Origin: Flavobacteriaceae bacterium
Lineage (GTDB): Bacteria; Bacteroidota; Bacteroidia; Flavobacteriales; Flavobacteriaceae
Assembly: GCA_023257625.1 (NCBI GenBank)
Contig: JALRBW010000044.1
Location: 1-64,000 of the forward strand
Reading direction: 5' to 3'
DNA: 64,000 bases
Within the stretch, counting starts at the first letter, position 1. Every line of letters begins with the position of its first letter. Under the pieces are notes generated by a model that was not told where the DNA came from, did not search any database, and was given only the letters and a program-made list of their open reading frames with translations. A program made the translations under genes and the position numbers. Of this stretch, positions 1-8,255 are shown piece after piece.

Positions 1-209
1 AAAGAAGTAGGTCTCGATCGCTCTGCGTTGCTCCGCTATCCCCATGAGTTTTCTGGTGGGCAACGCCAGAGGATTGCAATCGCACGTGCATTAATTTTGC
101 GACCACAGATTTTGGTGTTAGATGAACCCACTTCTGCTTTGGATGTTTCTATTCAAAAGCAGGTCTTGGCACTACTGACAGAGTTGCAAAAGAAATACAA
201 CCTAGCCTA
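1..209 (+). pseudogene. ABC transporter ATP-binding protein fragment (oligopeptide/YejF type)
   Basis: This is an internal piece of an ABC ATPase, open at the left edge in frame 1. It shows the signature motif [15 protein letters not shown], Walker B ([12 protein letters not shown]) and the D-loop region, then stops matching the family at about position 210, just where the H-loop (usually YLFISHDL) should come. The reading frame continues only to a stop at 246 with unrelated residues. The wording resembles the second ATPase domain of oligopeptide/microcin C-type importers such as YejF. A hand count gives about 46% G+C for 1-210 against about 25% for 241-360, so the piece differs in composition from everything after it. 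It is either a broken foreign gene or half of an assembly or amplification chimera. Confidence 0.75.
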
Positions 210-332
210 TCTCATGATTATATCCTTCCCAATTTACTTCTTTTAGAAACCTATAATGTTATTTTTGCTATACTGTTTGGAATTGGAATTTTATATTTAC
301 TCAATCGATATGACAAGAAAAGAAAACGATAA
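210..332 (+). pseudogene. C-terminal tail of an unidentified membrane protein
   Basis: In the frame starting at 210 the sequence reads [13 protein letters not shown], then a hydrophobic segment (NVIFAILFGIGILYLL) and a basic tail (NRYDKKRKR) ending at TAA 330-332. It overlaps the aroE start by 23 bases. This looks like the end of a membrane protein with one last transmembrane helix, with the AT-rich composition of the rest of the window. In related genomes I recall a DUF368 membrane protein just before aroE, which would fit, but the fragment is too short to assign. Its N-terminal part is missing because the ABC fragment is joined at about 210. Confidence 0.45.
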
Positions 333-1062
333 AGTCTATGGACTCATTGGTAAAAATATAGATTATTCTTTCTCAAGACGTTATTTCTCAGAAAAGTTTG
401 AGCGGGAAAAAATAGCAAATTGTAGTTATATAAACTTTGAACTTAGCTCAATAGAAGAATTTCCAAGTATATTAGGAATAACGCCAAGGCCTTCAGGATT
501 AAATGTTACTATTCCCTATAAAAAATCAATCCTTCCTTATTTAGATTTTATTTCAGATGAGGCACAGGCAATTGAAGCTGTGAATACAGTGGTATGGGAT
601 AAACATGGAAATACTATAGGGCACAATACAGACCACAGTGGGTTTAAAAAAGCTCTCCTCGAACAAGTAGAAAAACCGCCAAAAAAAGCCTTTATACTTG
701 GAACTGGCGGTGCATCTGGCGCTGTCCGTTATGTTTTAAAACAGTTAGAATGTGAAGTAATCTTTGTGTCTCGTACTCCTCAAAAAGAAGAAATCCATTA
801 TAAAGATCTTACTCAAAAACTATTTCAATCAGCTGACCTTATTGTAAATACTACACCTCTAGGTACTTTTCCTGATATCAAAAACGCCCCTCCACTACCC
901 TATGATTTTATAGAACCGCATCAGCTTTTGTTTGACCTTATTTACAACCCTACTGAAACTACTTTTCTTCGAATCGGTAAAGAAAATGGCGCAAAAACTT
1001 GTAATGGATACGATATGTTAGTATATCAAGCTGAAAATTCTTGGGCACTTTGGAATCAATAG
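310..1062 (+). CDS. aroE: shikimate dehydrogenase
   Basis: Shikimate dehydrogenase (NADP+) reduces 3-dehydroshikimate to shikimate in the chorismate pathway. The 250-residue protein has the usual family length. Visible motifs are the shikimate-binding SFS near residues 20-22, NVTIPYK with the catalytic Lys near 71, the catalytic Asp in NTD near 108, the nucleotide-binding GTGGASG near 131-138, NTTPLG, and the C-terminal NGYDMLVYQA. The ATG at 310 is chosen because the open frame further upstream (to 256) encodes residues unlike the family and lies in the membrane-protein tail. The next gene starts 71 bp downstream and is co-oriented; in flavobacteria aroE commonly sits beside the DUF349 gene. 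Confidence 0.95.
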   Translation: MTRKENDKVYGLIGKNIDYSFSRRYFSEKFEREKIANCSYINFELSSIEEFPSILGITPRPSGLNVTIPYKKSILPYLDFISDEAQAIEAVNTVVWDKHGNTIGHNTDHSGFKKALLEQVEKPPKKAFILGTGGASGAVRYVLKQLECEVIFVSRTPQKEEIHYKDLTQKLFQSADLIVNTTPLGTFPDIKNAPPLPYDFIEPHQLLFDLIYNPTETTFLRIGKENGAKTCNGYDMLVYQAENSWALWNQ

Positions 1063-1075
1063 TTAACTTTGAGGC

Positions 1076-1105
1076 ATACTATTTTTAGATTTGAAAAAAT
1101 AGTAT
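1076..1105. repeat. perfect 11-bp AT-rich inverted repeat between aroE and the DUF349 gene
   Basis: ATACTATTTTT (1076-1086) and AAAAATAGTAT (1095-1105) form a perfect inverted repeat with an 8-base loop. There is no GC core and no following T run on the plus strand, so it is a weak terminator at best; it could also be a protein-binding site ahead of the DUF349 gene. Confidence 0.5.
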
Positions 1106-1133
1106 ATTATTTGTAATTATACATGTACTAAAG

Positions 1134-3146
1134 ATGGCAAAGAAAAATCCACAACCTAGTGCGGAGGAAAATAATGAACCGCAAACAGAAAGGACTGAAT
1201 TCAAACAAGTAGAGAAATCAGAAAAAAATGAAATAACCGAAGTTTCTGAAGTTTCAAAAAAGAAGACAGCTTCAAAAGCTAAGAAAAAAGACGCTGATAC
1301 TTTACCTGATGACGAATCTGAAACTCAATCCGAAGCACCATCAAAGAAAGAAGAGAAAGCTGAGGGAACTGTTGATTATTCTAATTTGCCGATTGAAGAG
1401 TTGGTCTCTACTTATGCTAAACTTAGTACTGATCAACAATGGCTAAAAAACCAAAAAGAATTACAATCTGTTCAACAAACCTTTGAAGAAAAATTTCAAA
1501 AAGACGTTGAAATAAAGAAAAAAACTTTTCTAAAAGAGGGTGGTAATGAGATTGATTTTTTTTACAAACCAGATTTCAAGAGTGAATTTGATCAATTTAC
1601 CTATGAATTTAGAAAAAAACGCCGTCAATTTTACAAAGAGCAAGAGACAACCCAAAAGGTTAATTTAGAGCGAAGAAAGGCCATTATCGAGGAAATTAAA
1701 AGTTTAATTTCGATAGATCAAAATATAAATACAACCTATAAAACATTTAAAACCCTTCAGGAAAGTTGGTATTCCACAGGTCAAGTTCCAAGAAATCAGA
1801 GTACCAACTTATGGGAAACATATAAACATCATGTTGAACGATTCTATGATTTTCTACATTTAAATCGTGAACTTAGAGAATTAGACTTCAAACACAATTA
1901 CGAAGAAAAACTTAAAATTATTGAAAAAGCAGAGGCCTTAATTGAGGAAACCGATATTATTAAAGCCAGTCGAGATTTAAATACTTTGCATCAACTTTGG
2001 AAAAATGATTTAGGTCCTGTAGCTAAAGAACATCGAGAAGAACTTTGGAAACGTTTTCAAACGGCAACCAAAACAATTCAAAAAAAGCGTCAAGATCTAC
2101 AAAAAGAAATTGTAGATACAATGCGTGAAAATTTAGATAAAAAAGGGCTTCTTTTAAATGAAATGAATGCGCTAACGAAAGAAACACCTCAAAGCCATAA
2201 AGCATGGCAAAACGCAATCAAACGCTTTAATTCATTACGCGAAGAATTCAAAAATGTAGGCTATATACCTGCCAAGGAAAGTAAAGCTTCATGGTTAGAG
2301 TTTAGAGAAATTGGTCGTGAATTTATGCGGACAAAAAATGAATTTTACAAAATTCAAAAAGAAGAATACAATAAAAATATTGATGCAAAACAAGCCCTAA
2401 TAAAACAGTCAGAAAACCTCCTTGAGAGTGAAAATTGGCAACAAGCTTCACAACAAATGAAAGATCTTCAAAAAGAATGGAAACGTGTAGGTTTTGTTCC
2501 AAGAAAATTGGATAATAAGTTATGGAAAAAGTTTTCTGACTTACATGAAGTTTATTTTGATCGATTGAAATCAGGTTATCAAAAACTATCAGAATCACAA
2601 GAAGCTATTCAACAAAAGAAACTCGCTTTTATAGAAAACCTCAAAGTTTTGACATTACCTGAAGATATTGAAGCTTTAAAAGTGAAAAGTGAAACTTTAA
2701 CTACTGAATGGCAACAATTTGATTCTATCGGGGAATCGTTAGATCAACAACATACACTACTCTTTGTTTCTACTTTAATCAAAAAAATAAAAAATCTTTC
2801 ACTAGATAAAAATGATTTGAATTCTGTTCTAGATGATTTAGATAAACGACTTATTAAAGCAGATCCTAAAAGACTTCAGAAAGAAATGCAAACTGTCAAA
2901 TCGACAATAAGTGAACTAAAATCTGAATTAACCCAATTACAAAATAACCTTTCGTTTTTCAGTGATTCAAGTACAGAAAATCCACTCTTTAAAAATGTGG
3001 AGAAGCAGATCGAAAAATCACAAAAGAAAATGGATCAGGCACAAGCGGAATATATTCGATTAAAGCAACTTAAAAACGAAAATGAAAAACAAGACCAAAA
3101 AGTTAAAAATGCAGATATAGATGAAGTTGATAATGAAAATAATTAG
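1134..3146 (+). CDS. DUF349 domain-containing coiled-coil protein
   Basis: A 670-residue, highly charged, almost wholly helical protein. The first ~90 residues are low-complexity Lys/Glu/Ser and probably disordered. After that come at least four degenerate DUF349 units, recognisable by a W-x5-G-x-V/I-P-like core followed by LW and a helical pair: around residues 205-245, 288-325, 365-410 and 445-480, with a weaker fifth near 530. The last ~80 residues form a Gln/Lys-rich coiled coil. There is no signal peptide or membrane segment, so it should be cytoplasmic. The DUF349 family has no firmly established biochemical role that I know of. It lies just after aroE and its stop codon overlaps that of the convergent mazG by four bases. 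Confidence 0.9.
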   Translation: MAKKNPQPSAEENNEPQTERTEFKQVEKSEKNEITEVSEVSKKKTASKAKKKDADTLPDDESETQSEAPSKKEEKAEGTVDYSNLPIEELVSTYAKLSTDQQWLKNQKELQSVQQTFEEKFQKDVEIKKKTFLKEGGNEIDFFYKPDFKSEFDQFTYEFRKKRRQFYKEQETTQKVNLERRKAIIEEIKSLISIDQNINTTYKTFKTLQESWYSTGQVPRNQSTNLWETYKHHVERFYDFLHLNRELRELDFKHNYEEKLKIIEKAEALIEETDIIKASRDLNTLHQLWKNDLGPVAKEHREELWKRFQTATKTIQKKRQDLQKEIVDTMRENLDKKGLLLNEMNALTKETPQSHKAWQNAIKRFNSLREEFKNVGYIPAKESKASWLEFREIGREFMRTKNEFYKIQKEEYNKNIDAKQALIKQSENLLESENWQQASQQMKDLQKEWKRVGFVPRKLDNKLWKKFSDLHEVYFDRLKSGYQKLSESQEAIQQKKLAFIENLKVLTLPEDIEALKVKSETLTTEWQQFDSIGESLDQQHTLLFVSTLIKKIKNLSLDKNDLNSVLDDLDKRLIKADPKRLQKEMQTVKSTISELKSELTQLQNNLSFFSDSSTENPLFKNVEKQIEKSQKKMDQAQAEYIRLKQLKNENEKQDQKVKNADIDEVDNENN

Positions 3147-3919
3147 GTTTTATTTTTAGCTTCAACCCAATATTTTTCCATTTCATCTAAACTCATTTGG
3201 GTAAGAGAAATATTAGATTCTCTCCCCTTTTTTTCAATGTATTCAAACCGCTTTTTAAATTTGATATTCGTCTTTTCAAGTGCACTTTCCGGATTTATTT
3301 TTAGAAACCGGGCATAATTAATTAAAGAAAATAAAAGATCTCCAAATTCTTCTTCTATTGCGCTAATATCTTTTAACTCTTCAGCCTGTTTTAATTCTAG
3401 TAATTCCTCTTCAAATTTTGCCCAAACCTCGTTGCCATTTGGCCAATCAAATCCAACTCCAGCGGCTTTCTCTTGCATTCTCAGCGCCTTAATAAGAGCA
3501 GGTAAGCTTTTGGGTACTCCCTGAAGCACACTTTTTTTTCCTTCTTTTAGTTTTAATGCTTCCCAATTTTTCTTTACTTCGATGTCATCTTTTACTTTGA
3601 CATCTGAATAAATATGAGGGTGACGAAAAATCAATTTTTCACAAATTTCATTCGCAATATCAGCAATATCAAATGCTTTTTCTTCACTTCCTAGCTTAGC
3701 ATAAAAAACGATATGTAAGAGTAGATCACCAAGTTCTTTTTTAATTTCAGCTCGATTGCCTAACAAAATGGCATCCCCTAATTCGTAAGTTTCTTCTAAA
3801 GTAAGATGTCTTAAAGTTTCAAAATTCTGTTTTTGGTCCCAAGGGCATTTATCACGAAGATCATCCATGATGTCTAATAGTCGAGATAACGCTTCTAACT
3901 TTTGGGCTTTAGAATTCAT
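3143..3919 (-). CDS. mazG: nucleoside triphosphate pyrophosphohydrolase MazG
   Basis: MazG hydrolyses (d)NTPs to the monophosphate and pyrophosphate, a house-cleaning and stress-related activity. The 258-residue protein contains the two tandem MazG domains typical of the long form. The N-terminal domain has the CPWD start (KCPWDQKQ), the metal-binding LEETYELGDAI and KKELGDLLLH segments; the C-terminal domain repeats this with GVGFDWP and EEEFGDLLFSLINYARF. It is the last gene of a tightly coupled minus-strand set (ruvX, def, DUF5606, mazG), its start overlapping the stop of the DUF5606 gene by four bases (ATGA type). Its own stop TAA shares bases with the stop of the convergent DUF349 gene. 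Confidence 0.95.
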   Translation of the reverse strand: MNSKAQKLEALSRLLDIMDDLRDKCPWDQKQNFETLRHLTLEETYELGDAILLGNRAEIKKELGDLLLHIVFYAKLGSEEKAFDIADIANEICEKLIFRHPHIYSDVKVKDDIEVKKNWEALKLKEGKKSVLQGVPKSLPALIKALRMQEKAAGVGFDWPNGNEVWAKFEEELLELKQAEELKDISAIEEEFGDLLFSLINYARFLKINPESALEKTNIKFKKRFEYIEKKGRESNISLTQMSLDEMEKYWVEAKNKT

Positions 3920-4365
3920 TGTTCTGAATCGTTTTCTTTGGTTGAAGTTTCTGCTGTTGCCTTTTTGTTCTTTTTTTCAGAAAGTCCAATTACCTTAGAA
4001 GAAACTAGCAAATTATACCATTGTATGATTTTCTTAATATCACTTGGATACACTTTTTCATCATCATAATTTTCTAAAATTTCAAAGAAATAAGCTTCTA
4101 AATCTATTTTATTTGCCTTAGGGCTTATTCTTGCTATTGCACCTTCTTCGTAGTCAATTATCTTATCAAATACTTCTGTAAGTGGGATTTCTCCACCAAT
4201 ACAAAAAATTTGAATTTCTGTCATCACACTTATTTGATTGTTGATTGTACAAGCTATTCGCTTTCCATCCACAAGCGATCGGGCTATAATTCCTCCACGA
4301 GATTGCGCCACAATTTCAAATAACCCAGGTCGACCGGTAATAGCTACTATTTTATCTAGTGTCAT
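3916..4365 (-). CDS. DUF5606 domain-containing protein
   Basis: A 149-residue protein of the Bacteroidota-specific DUF5606 family, recognisable from the N-terminal LDKIVAITGRPGLFEIVAQ and the DGKRIACT strand. The first ~70 residues look like a small beta-rich (SH3-like) domain. The middle is helical, and the C-terminus is a charged, probably disordered Lys/Thr/Glu tail. No function is established. It sits between def and mazG with overlapping ends on both sides, so it is translationally coupled to housekeeping genes, which suggests a basic cellular role. No signal peptide is present. Confidence 0.88.
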   Translation of the reverse strand: MTLDKIVAITGRPGLFEIVAQSRGGIIARSLVDGKRIACTINNQISVMTEIQIFCIGGEIPLTEVFDKIIDYEEGAIARISPKANKIDLEAYFFEILENYDDEKVYPSDIKKIIQWYNLLVSSKVIGLSEKKNKKATAETSTKENDSEQ

Positions 4366-4955
4366 TATTTTCTTTTTTTTGCAATTGGAAACTTCATAGG
4401 ATACTCTACTGCAATAGTTCCCTTTGAAATTGCATTGAGTCTATTTTTTAGTAATCGCTTTTTTAAAGGTGAAAGATAATCCGTAAATAATATACCTTCA
4501 ATATGATCATATTCATGCTGTACTACTCTAGCGGCTAAACCCATTAAAGTTAATTTATGTTTATTAAATAGTTCATCTTGATATTCAAGAGTTACTTTTT
4601 CTTTTCTGTGCACATCTTCTCTAACTTCTGGAATACTTAAACAACCTTCATTAAAAGGCCAAGTTTCTCCTTCTTCAGAAAGTAGAACAGGGTTAATAAA
4701 TACTTTTTTAAACGAGCGTAATTGCACAATCTCTTCTTCACTTAAGGTTTCATCTTCTGCGAAAGGACTTGCATCAACTACAAAAAGGCGAATAGATATT
4801 CCTACTTGAGGAGCGGCTAAACCTACACCACTTGCTGAGTACATAGTTTCCCAAAGATTTTCAATAAGAGTTGATAAATTAGGGTAATCGGGAGGAATTT
4901 CTGTAGCTCTATTTTTAAGTACAGGCGTCCCATAAGCTACAATAGGAAGAATCAT
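4365..4955 (-). CDS. def: peptide deformylase
   Basis: Peptide deformylase removes the N-formyl group from nascent proteins and is a metal (Fe2+/Zn2+) enzyme. All three family motifs are intact in the 196-residue product: motif 1 GVGLAAPQVG near residues 43-52, motif 2 EGCLSIP with the metal-binding Cys, and motif 3 QHEYDHIEG with the two metal-binding His and the catalytic Glu. The length is normal for the Bacteroidota form. The start overlaps the ruvX stop by four bases and the end touches the DUF5606 start, so it is in the middle of an operon. Confidence 0.97.
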   Translation of the reverse strand: MILPIVAYGTPVLKNRATEIPPDYPNLSTLIENLWETMYSASGVGLAAPQVGISIRLFVVDASPFAEDETLSEEEIVQLRSFKKVFINPVLLSEEGETWPFNEGCLSIPEVREDVHRKEKVTLEYQDELFNKHKLTLMGLAARVVQHEYDHIEGILFTDYLSPLKKRLLKNRLNAISKGTIAVEYPMKFPIAKKRK

Positions 4956-5374
4956 AACACGTTTGATTTAAAGTCTAAATAAGACTGAAGTAGCAGCGTA
5001 GCACTTATCCGATCTAAAATTGATTTATCTCTGCGTTGCTTCTTTTTTATACCAGTCTGTAAGAGTGTTTGTGCTGCAATCTTTGAAGTGAATCGTTCGT
5101 CATAACGTTCCACAGAACACTCAGAAAACAATTCTTTCAATTGGTATACAAAAAGTTCAATTTCTGACTCAATAGCAGAAGGTAAGCCGTCTTTTTGTAT
5201 CGGTTTCCCCACAACAAAAATATCAACCTTTACTACTTTACAATAATCTTCAAGATAGGAAAGAACTTCATTAGTGGGTAAACTAACTAAACTACTAGCA
5301 ATTATTTGATGTGGATCTGTTGTGGCAAGACCAGTGCGCTTACTTCCATAATCAATACCCACAATACAACCCAT
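4952..5374 (-). CDS. ruvX: RuvX/YqgF family putative pre-16S rRNA nuclease / Holliday junction resolvase
   Basis: An RNase H-fold nuclease of the YqgF/RuvX family, implicated in pre-16S rRNA 5' processing and proposed earlier as a Holliday junction resolvase. The N-terminal strand VGIDYGSKRTGLA carries the first catalytic Asp; VVGKP and the YDERFTSKIA segment give the Glu-containing motif; the C-terminal ISATLLLQSYLD carries the distal helix. The frame is open to 5407, but the start at 5374 (MGCIVGIDYG) gives 140 residues, the usual length, and puts the first strand directly after the initiator. It is first in the ruvX-def-DUF5606-mazG operon and is divergent from dapD, with only about 85 bp between the two starts. 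Confidence 0.93.
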   Translation of the reverse strand: MGCIVGIDYGSKRTGLATTDPHQIIASSLVSLPTNEVLSYLEDYCKVVKVDIFVVGKPIQKDGLPSAIESEIELFVYQLKELFSECSVERYDERFTSKIAAQTLLQTGIKKKQRRDKSILDRISATLLLQSYLDFKSNVL

Positions 5375-5436
5375 TTTTTTTGGCAAATATACCCATTTCA
5401 TAAACATCTACTTCATTTCAATCCTACTGAATTCAG

Positions 5437-5444
5437 TACCTTTG
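5437..5444 (+). promoter_or_regulatory. Bacteroidota -7 element for dapD
   Basis: TACCTTTG matches the Bacteroidota TAnnTTTG -7 consensus and lies 14 bases before the dapD ATG at 5459. No good TTTG -33 box is visible at the expected distance. Confidence 0.6.
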
Positions 5445-5458
5445 TCAAAAATTATAAA

Positions 5459-6265
5459 ATGCAAAAAGCTATTGAAGCTGCATGGGAAAACCGTGCCCTA
5501 TTAGAAGAAAAAGAAACGCAAGAGGTTATAAGAGCTGTAATCTCTCAACTTGATACAGGTGAATTGAGAGTTGCTGAACCCTATCAAGAAGGGTGGATTG
5601 TTAATGAATGGGTTAAAAAAGCTGTTGTTTTATATTTTCCAATTCAAAAAATGGAAACTTTAGAAGCGGGTCCACTAGAATTTCATGATAAAATGCCTTT
5701 AAAAAGAGGGTATAAAGAAAAAGGAATACGTGTAGTTCCCCATGCTGTTGCACGTCATGGAGCTTACTTATCTCAAGGAGTCATTTTAATGCCGAGTTAT
5801 GTTAACATAGGAGCTTATGTAGATGAGGGAACTATGGTAGATACTTGGGCTACTGTTGGAAGTTGTGCGCAAATAGGTAAACATGTTCACCTTAGTGGTG
5901 GCGTGGGCATTGGAGGTGTGCTAGAGCCATTACAGGCGGCGCCCGTTATCATTGAAGATAATGCCTTTTTAGGCTCAAGATGCATTGTGGTTGAAGGTGT
6001 TCGGGTAGGAAATGAAGCTGTTTTGGGTGCCAACGTAGTGTTAACTGCTTCAACAAAAATTATTGATGTTTCAGGAAATTCACCCATTGAACATAAAGGT
6101 TTTGTTCCACCAAGATCAGTTGTGATTCCTGGTACATATACTAAATCTTTTCCCGCAGGTGATTATCAAGTCCCATGTGCATTAATAATTGGAAAAAGGA
6201 AGGAGAGTACCGATAAAAAAACATCGCTTAACGATGCTCTACGAACTCATAATGTTTCTGTTTAG
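5459..6265 (+). CDS. dapD: 2,3,4,5-tetrahydropyridine-2,6-dicarboxylate N-succinyltransferase
   Basis: DapD succinylates tetrahydrodipicolinate in the succinylase branch of diaminopimelate/lysine synthesis. From the ATG at 5459 the product is 268 residues, the family length. The open frame extends to 5306, but that region is antisense to ruvX and encodes no family sequence, and a TAnnTTTG element lies between, so 5459 is preferred. The C-terminal two thirds form a left-handed beta-helix of hexapeptide repeats (for example VNIGAYVDEGTMVDTWATVG and the GGVLEP/EDNAFLGS segments), followed by the family's PGTYTKSFPAG region. lysA, the last step of the pathway, is in the same window at 21888. Confidence 0.96.
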   Translation: MQKAIEAAWENRALLEEKETQEVIRAVISQLDTGELRVAEPYQEGWIVNEWVKKAVVLYFPIQKMETLEAGPLEFHDKMPLKRGYKEKGIRVVPHAVARHGAYLSQGVILMPSYVNIGAYVDEGTMVDTWATVGSCAQIGKHVHLSGGVGIGGVLEPLQAAPVIIEDNAFLGSRCIVVEGVRVGNEAVLGANVVLTASTKIIDVSGNSPIEHKGFVPPRSVVIPGTYTKSFPAGDYQVPCALIIGKRKESTDKKTSLNDALRTHNVSV

Positions 6266-6279
6266 AAAAAGCATTTTTA

Positions 6280-6828
6280 ATGATCGAAAACGTTATAACT
6301 ACATTGCAAAAAAAACAATTGATTTTGTATCCTACCGATACCGTTTGGGGAATTGGAGGAGATGCTACAAACTCAAGTGTTGTTAGAAAAATTTATTCAT
6401 TAAAACAAAGAGAAGATTCCAAAGCCCTAATTGTTTTAGTAAATTCCATCACAATGCTTCAAAATTATGTTGATGATTTCCCCGAGAGAGCTTTTTCATT
6501 AATTGAGGAAGATCGACCCACAACTATAATATACAAAAAGGGTAAAAATTTAGCTTACAATCTCCTTGCTCAAGATAAAAGTATAGGAATTCGAATCCCT
6601 AAACATGAATTTTGTATCGAAATAATTACCCGATTCGGTAAACCCATTATCTCAACCTCAGCAAATTTAAGTGGTCAACCTACCCCTCAAAATTTTAAAT
6701 CCATTTCTAATGAAATATTAAATGGTGTAGATTACATCGTTCCAAATTTTGAAAACGAGGGAACATTTCAACCTTCAAGAATTATTAAAATTGAAGCCGA
6801 CGGTTCAATAACCCTACTTCGCCCATGA
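6280..6828 (+). CDS. tsaC: L-threonylcarbamoyladenylate synthase (Sua5/YrdC family)
   Basis: This enzyme makes threonylcarbamoyl-AMP from threonine, bicarbonate and ATP for the t6A37 modification of ANN-decoding tRNAs. The 182-residue product is the short YrdC/YwlC-type form without the Sua5 C-terminal domain. Visible features are the YPTDTVWGIG strand, the KxR-like RKIYSLKQREDSKALIVLV segment, TTIIYKKG, the IGIRIPKH motif and the substrate loop PIISTSANLSG. It starts 14 bp after dapD and its TGA overlaps the ATG of the following nucleotidyltransferase gene, so the three are probably cotranscribed. Confidence 0.93.
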   Translation: MIENVITTLQKKQLILYPTDTVWGIGGDATNSSVVRKIYSLKQREDSKALIVLVNSITMLQNYVDDFPERAFSLIEEDRPTTIIYKKGKNLAYNLLAQDKSIGIRIPKHEFCIEIITRFGKPIISTSANLSGQPTPQNFKSISNEILNGVDYIVPNFENEGTFQPSRIIKIEADGSITLLRP

Positions 6829-8255
6829 AATTAAACACTTCATTTGCCGAACTTAAACAAAATACACTTTTCAAACTTTTATCTGAAATACTTGAGGAAA
6901 AAGGCATGAAAGGGTATGTAGTGGGTGGCTACGTTCGAGATCATCTTTTAGGAAGGGGTAATAAAAAAGACATTGATATCGTTACTTTAGGCTCAGGAAT
7001 AGAATTTGCTAAAGCACTACAGAAAAAACTTAAGGGTGCACAACCTGTACAAATTTTTAAAACCTTTGGCACCGCAATGATTCAATGGAATGATATTGAA
7101 CTCGAATTTGTAGGTGCAAGAAAAGAATCTTACAGTTATGAAAGTAGAAACCCTACAGTCAAACCAGGGAGCCTTGAAGACGATCAAAACAGAAGAGATT
7201 TTACAATAAATGCCCTAGCTATTAGTTTAAACCGTGTCGATTTTGGTACCCTTATAGATCCGTTTAATGGAGTAGAGGATTTAAAAAACCAACTAATACG
7301 AACACCACTAAATCCAGAAATTACCTATTCTGATGATCCACTACGAATGCTTAGAGCTATACGTTTTGCTACACAACTTGATTTTACTATTGATCCTAAA
7401 TCTTTTGAAGCAATTCAAAGAAATGTAGAAAGGATTGATATCATTTCTAAAGAACGAATCGTGGTTGAGTTACATAAAATTTTAGAAACCCCAAAACCAT
7501 CGGTTGGATTCAGGTTATTAGAAAAATCAAAATTACTGGAGCGTGTATTACCAGAATTAACAGCCTTAAAAGGTGTTGATGAAATTGAAGGTCAAACTCA
7601 CAAAGACAACTTTTATCATACTTTAGAGGTGGTAGATAACCTATGTCAAAAAAGTGAAAATCGTTGGTTACGTTGGGCTGCTTTACTTCATGATATTGGT
7701 AAAGCTTCAACCAAAAAATATAAACCACAAACAGGATGGACCTTTCATAATCATGAATTTGTGGGCAGTAAAATGGTGTATTCGCTCTTTAAACGACTCA
7801 AAATGCCTTTAAATGAAAAAATGAAATACGTACAAAAAATAGTTATGATGAGTTCGCGACCAATAGTGATTGCAAAAGATTTTGTTACTGATTCTGCAAT
7901 TCGTAGACTTCTTTTTGATGCAGGTGAGACTATTGATGATTTGTTGACTTTATGTGAGGCTGATATCACAACCAAAAACCCAAAACGATATGAAAAATAC
8001 ATGAACAATTTTACAATGGTACGTGAGAAGATTGTTCAACTCGAAGAAAAAGATCATCTTCGAAATTTTCAACCCCCTGTGAGTGGAGATGTTATTATGA
8101 ACTATTTCGGATTAACCCCATGTCCTCAAATTGGCTTAATCAAAGAAGCCATTAAAGAGGCTATTTTAGAGGGTGAAATACCTAATGCTTATGACGCTGC
8201 TTTTGAAAAAATGAAATTAGAGGGAAAAAAATTAGGACTAAATGCCCATGCGTAA
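6825..8255 (+). CDS. cca: CCA tRNA nucleotidyltransferase / HD domain protein
   Basis: A class II nucleotidyltransferase of 476 residues. The N-terminal head has VVGGYVRDHLLG and the catalytic KDIDIVT (Asp-x-Asp), then RRDFTINALA and the YSDDPLRMLRAIRFA segment that binds the nucleotide. A C-terminal HD phosphohydrolase-like domain follows, with LLHDIGKASTKK near residue 290. This arrangement is the usual bacteroidotal form, which is generally annotated as the tRNA CCA-adding enzyme; sequence alone cannot exclude poly(A) polymerase specificity. It overlaps tsaC by four bases and the following heme A synthase by a few bases. Confidence 0.92.
   Translation: MKLNTSFAELKQNTLFKLLSEILEEKGMKGYVVGGYVRDHLLGRGNKKDIDIVTLGSGIEFAKALQKKLKGAQPVQIFKTFGTAMIQWNDIELEFVGARKESYSYESRNPTVKPGSLEDDQNRRDFTINALAISLNRVDFGTLIDPFNGVEDLKNQLIRTPLNPEITYSDDPLRMLRAIRFATQLDFTIDPKSFEAIQRNVERIDIISKERIVVELHKILETPKPSVGFRLLEKSKLLERVLPELTALKGVDEIEGQTHKDNFYHTLEVVDNLCQKSENRWLRWAALLHDIGKASTKKYKPQTGWTFHNHEFVGSKMVYSLFKRLKMPLNEKMKYVQKIVMMSSRPIVIAKDFVTDSAIRRLLFDAGETIDDLLTLCEADITTKNPKRYEKYMNNFTMVREKIVQLEEKDHLRNFQPPVSGDVIMNYFGLTPCPQIGLIKEAIKEAILEGEIPNAYDAAFEKMKLEGKKLGLNAHA

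Noticed and set aside
5306-5458. N-terminal extension of the dapD frame
   Set aside because: The extra residues are antisense to ruvX, do not match the DapD family, and a promoter box lies inside them.
5887-6087. Minus-strand open frame inside dapD
   Set aside because: Shadow of the hexapeptide-repeat coding sequence; no start context or family match.
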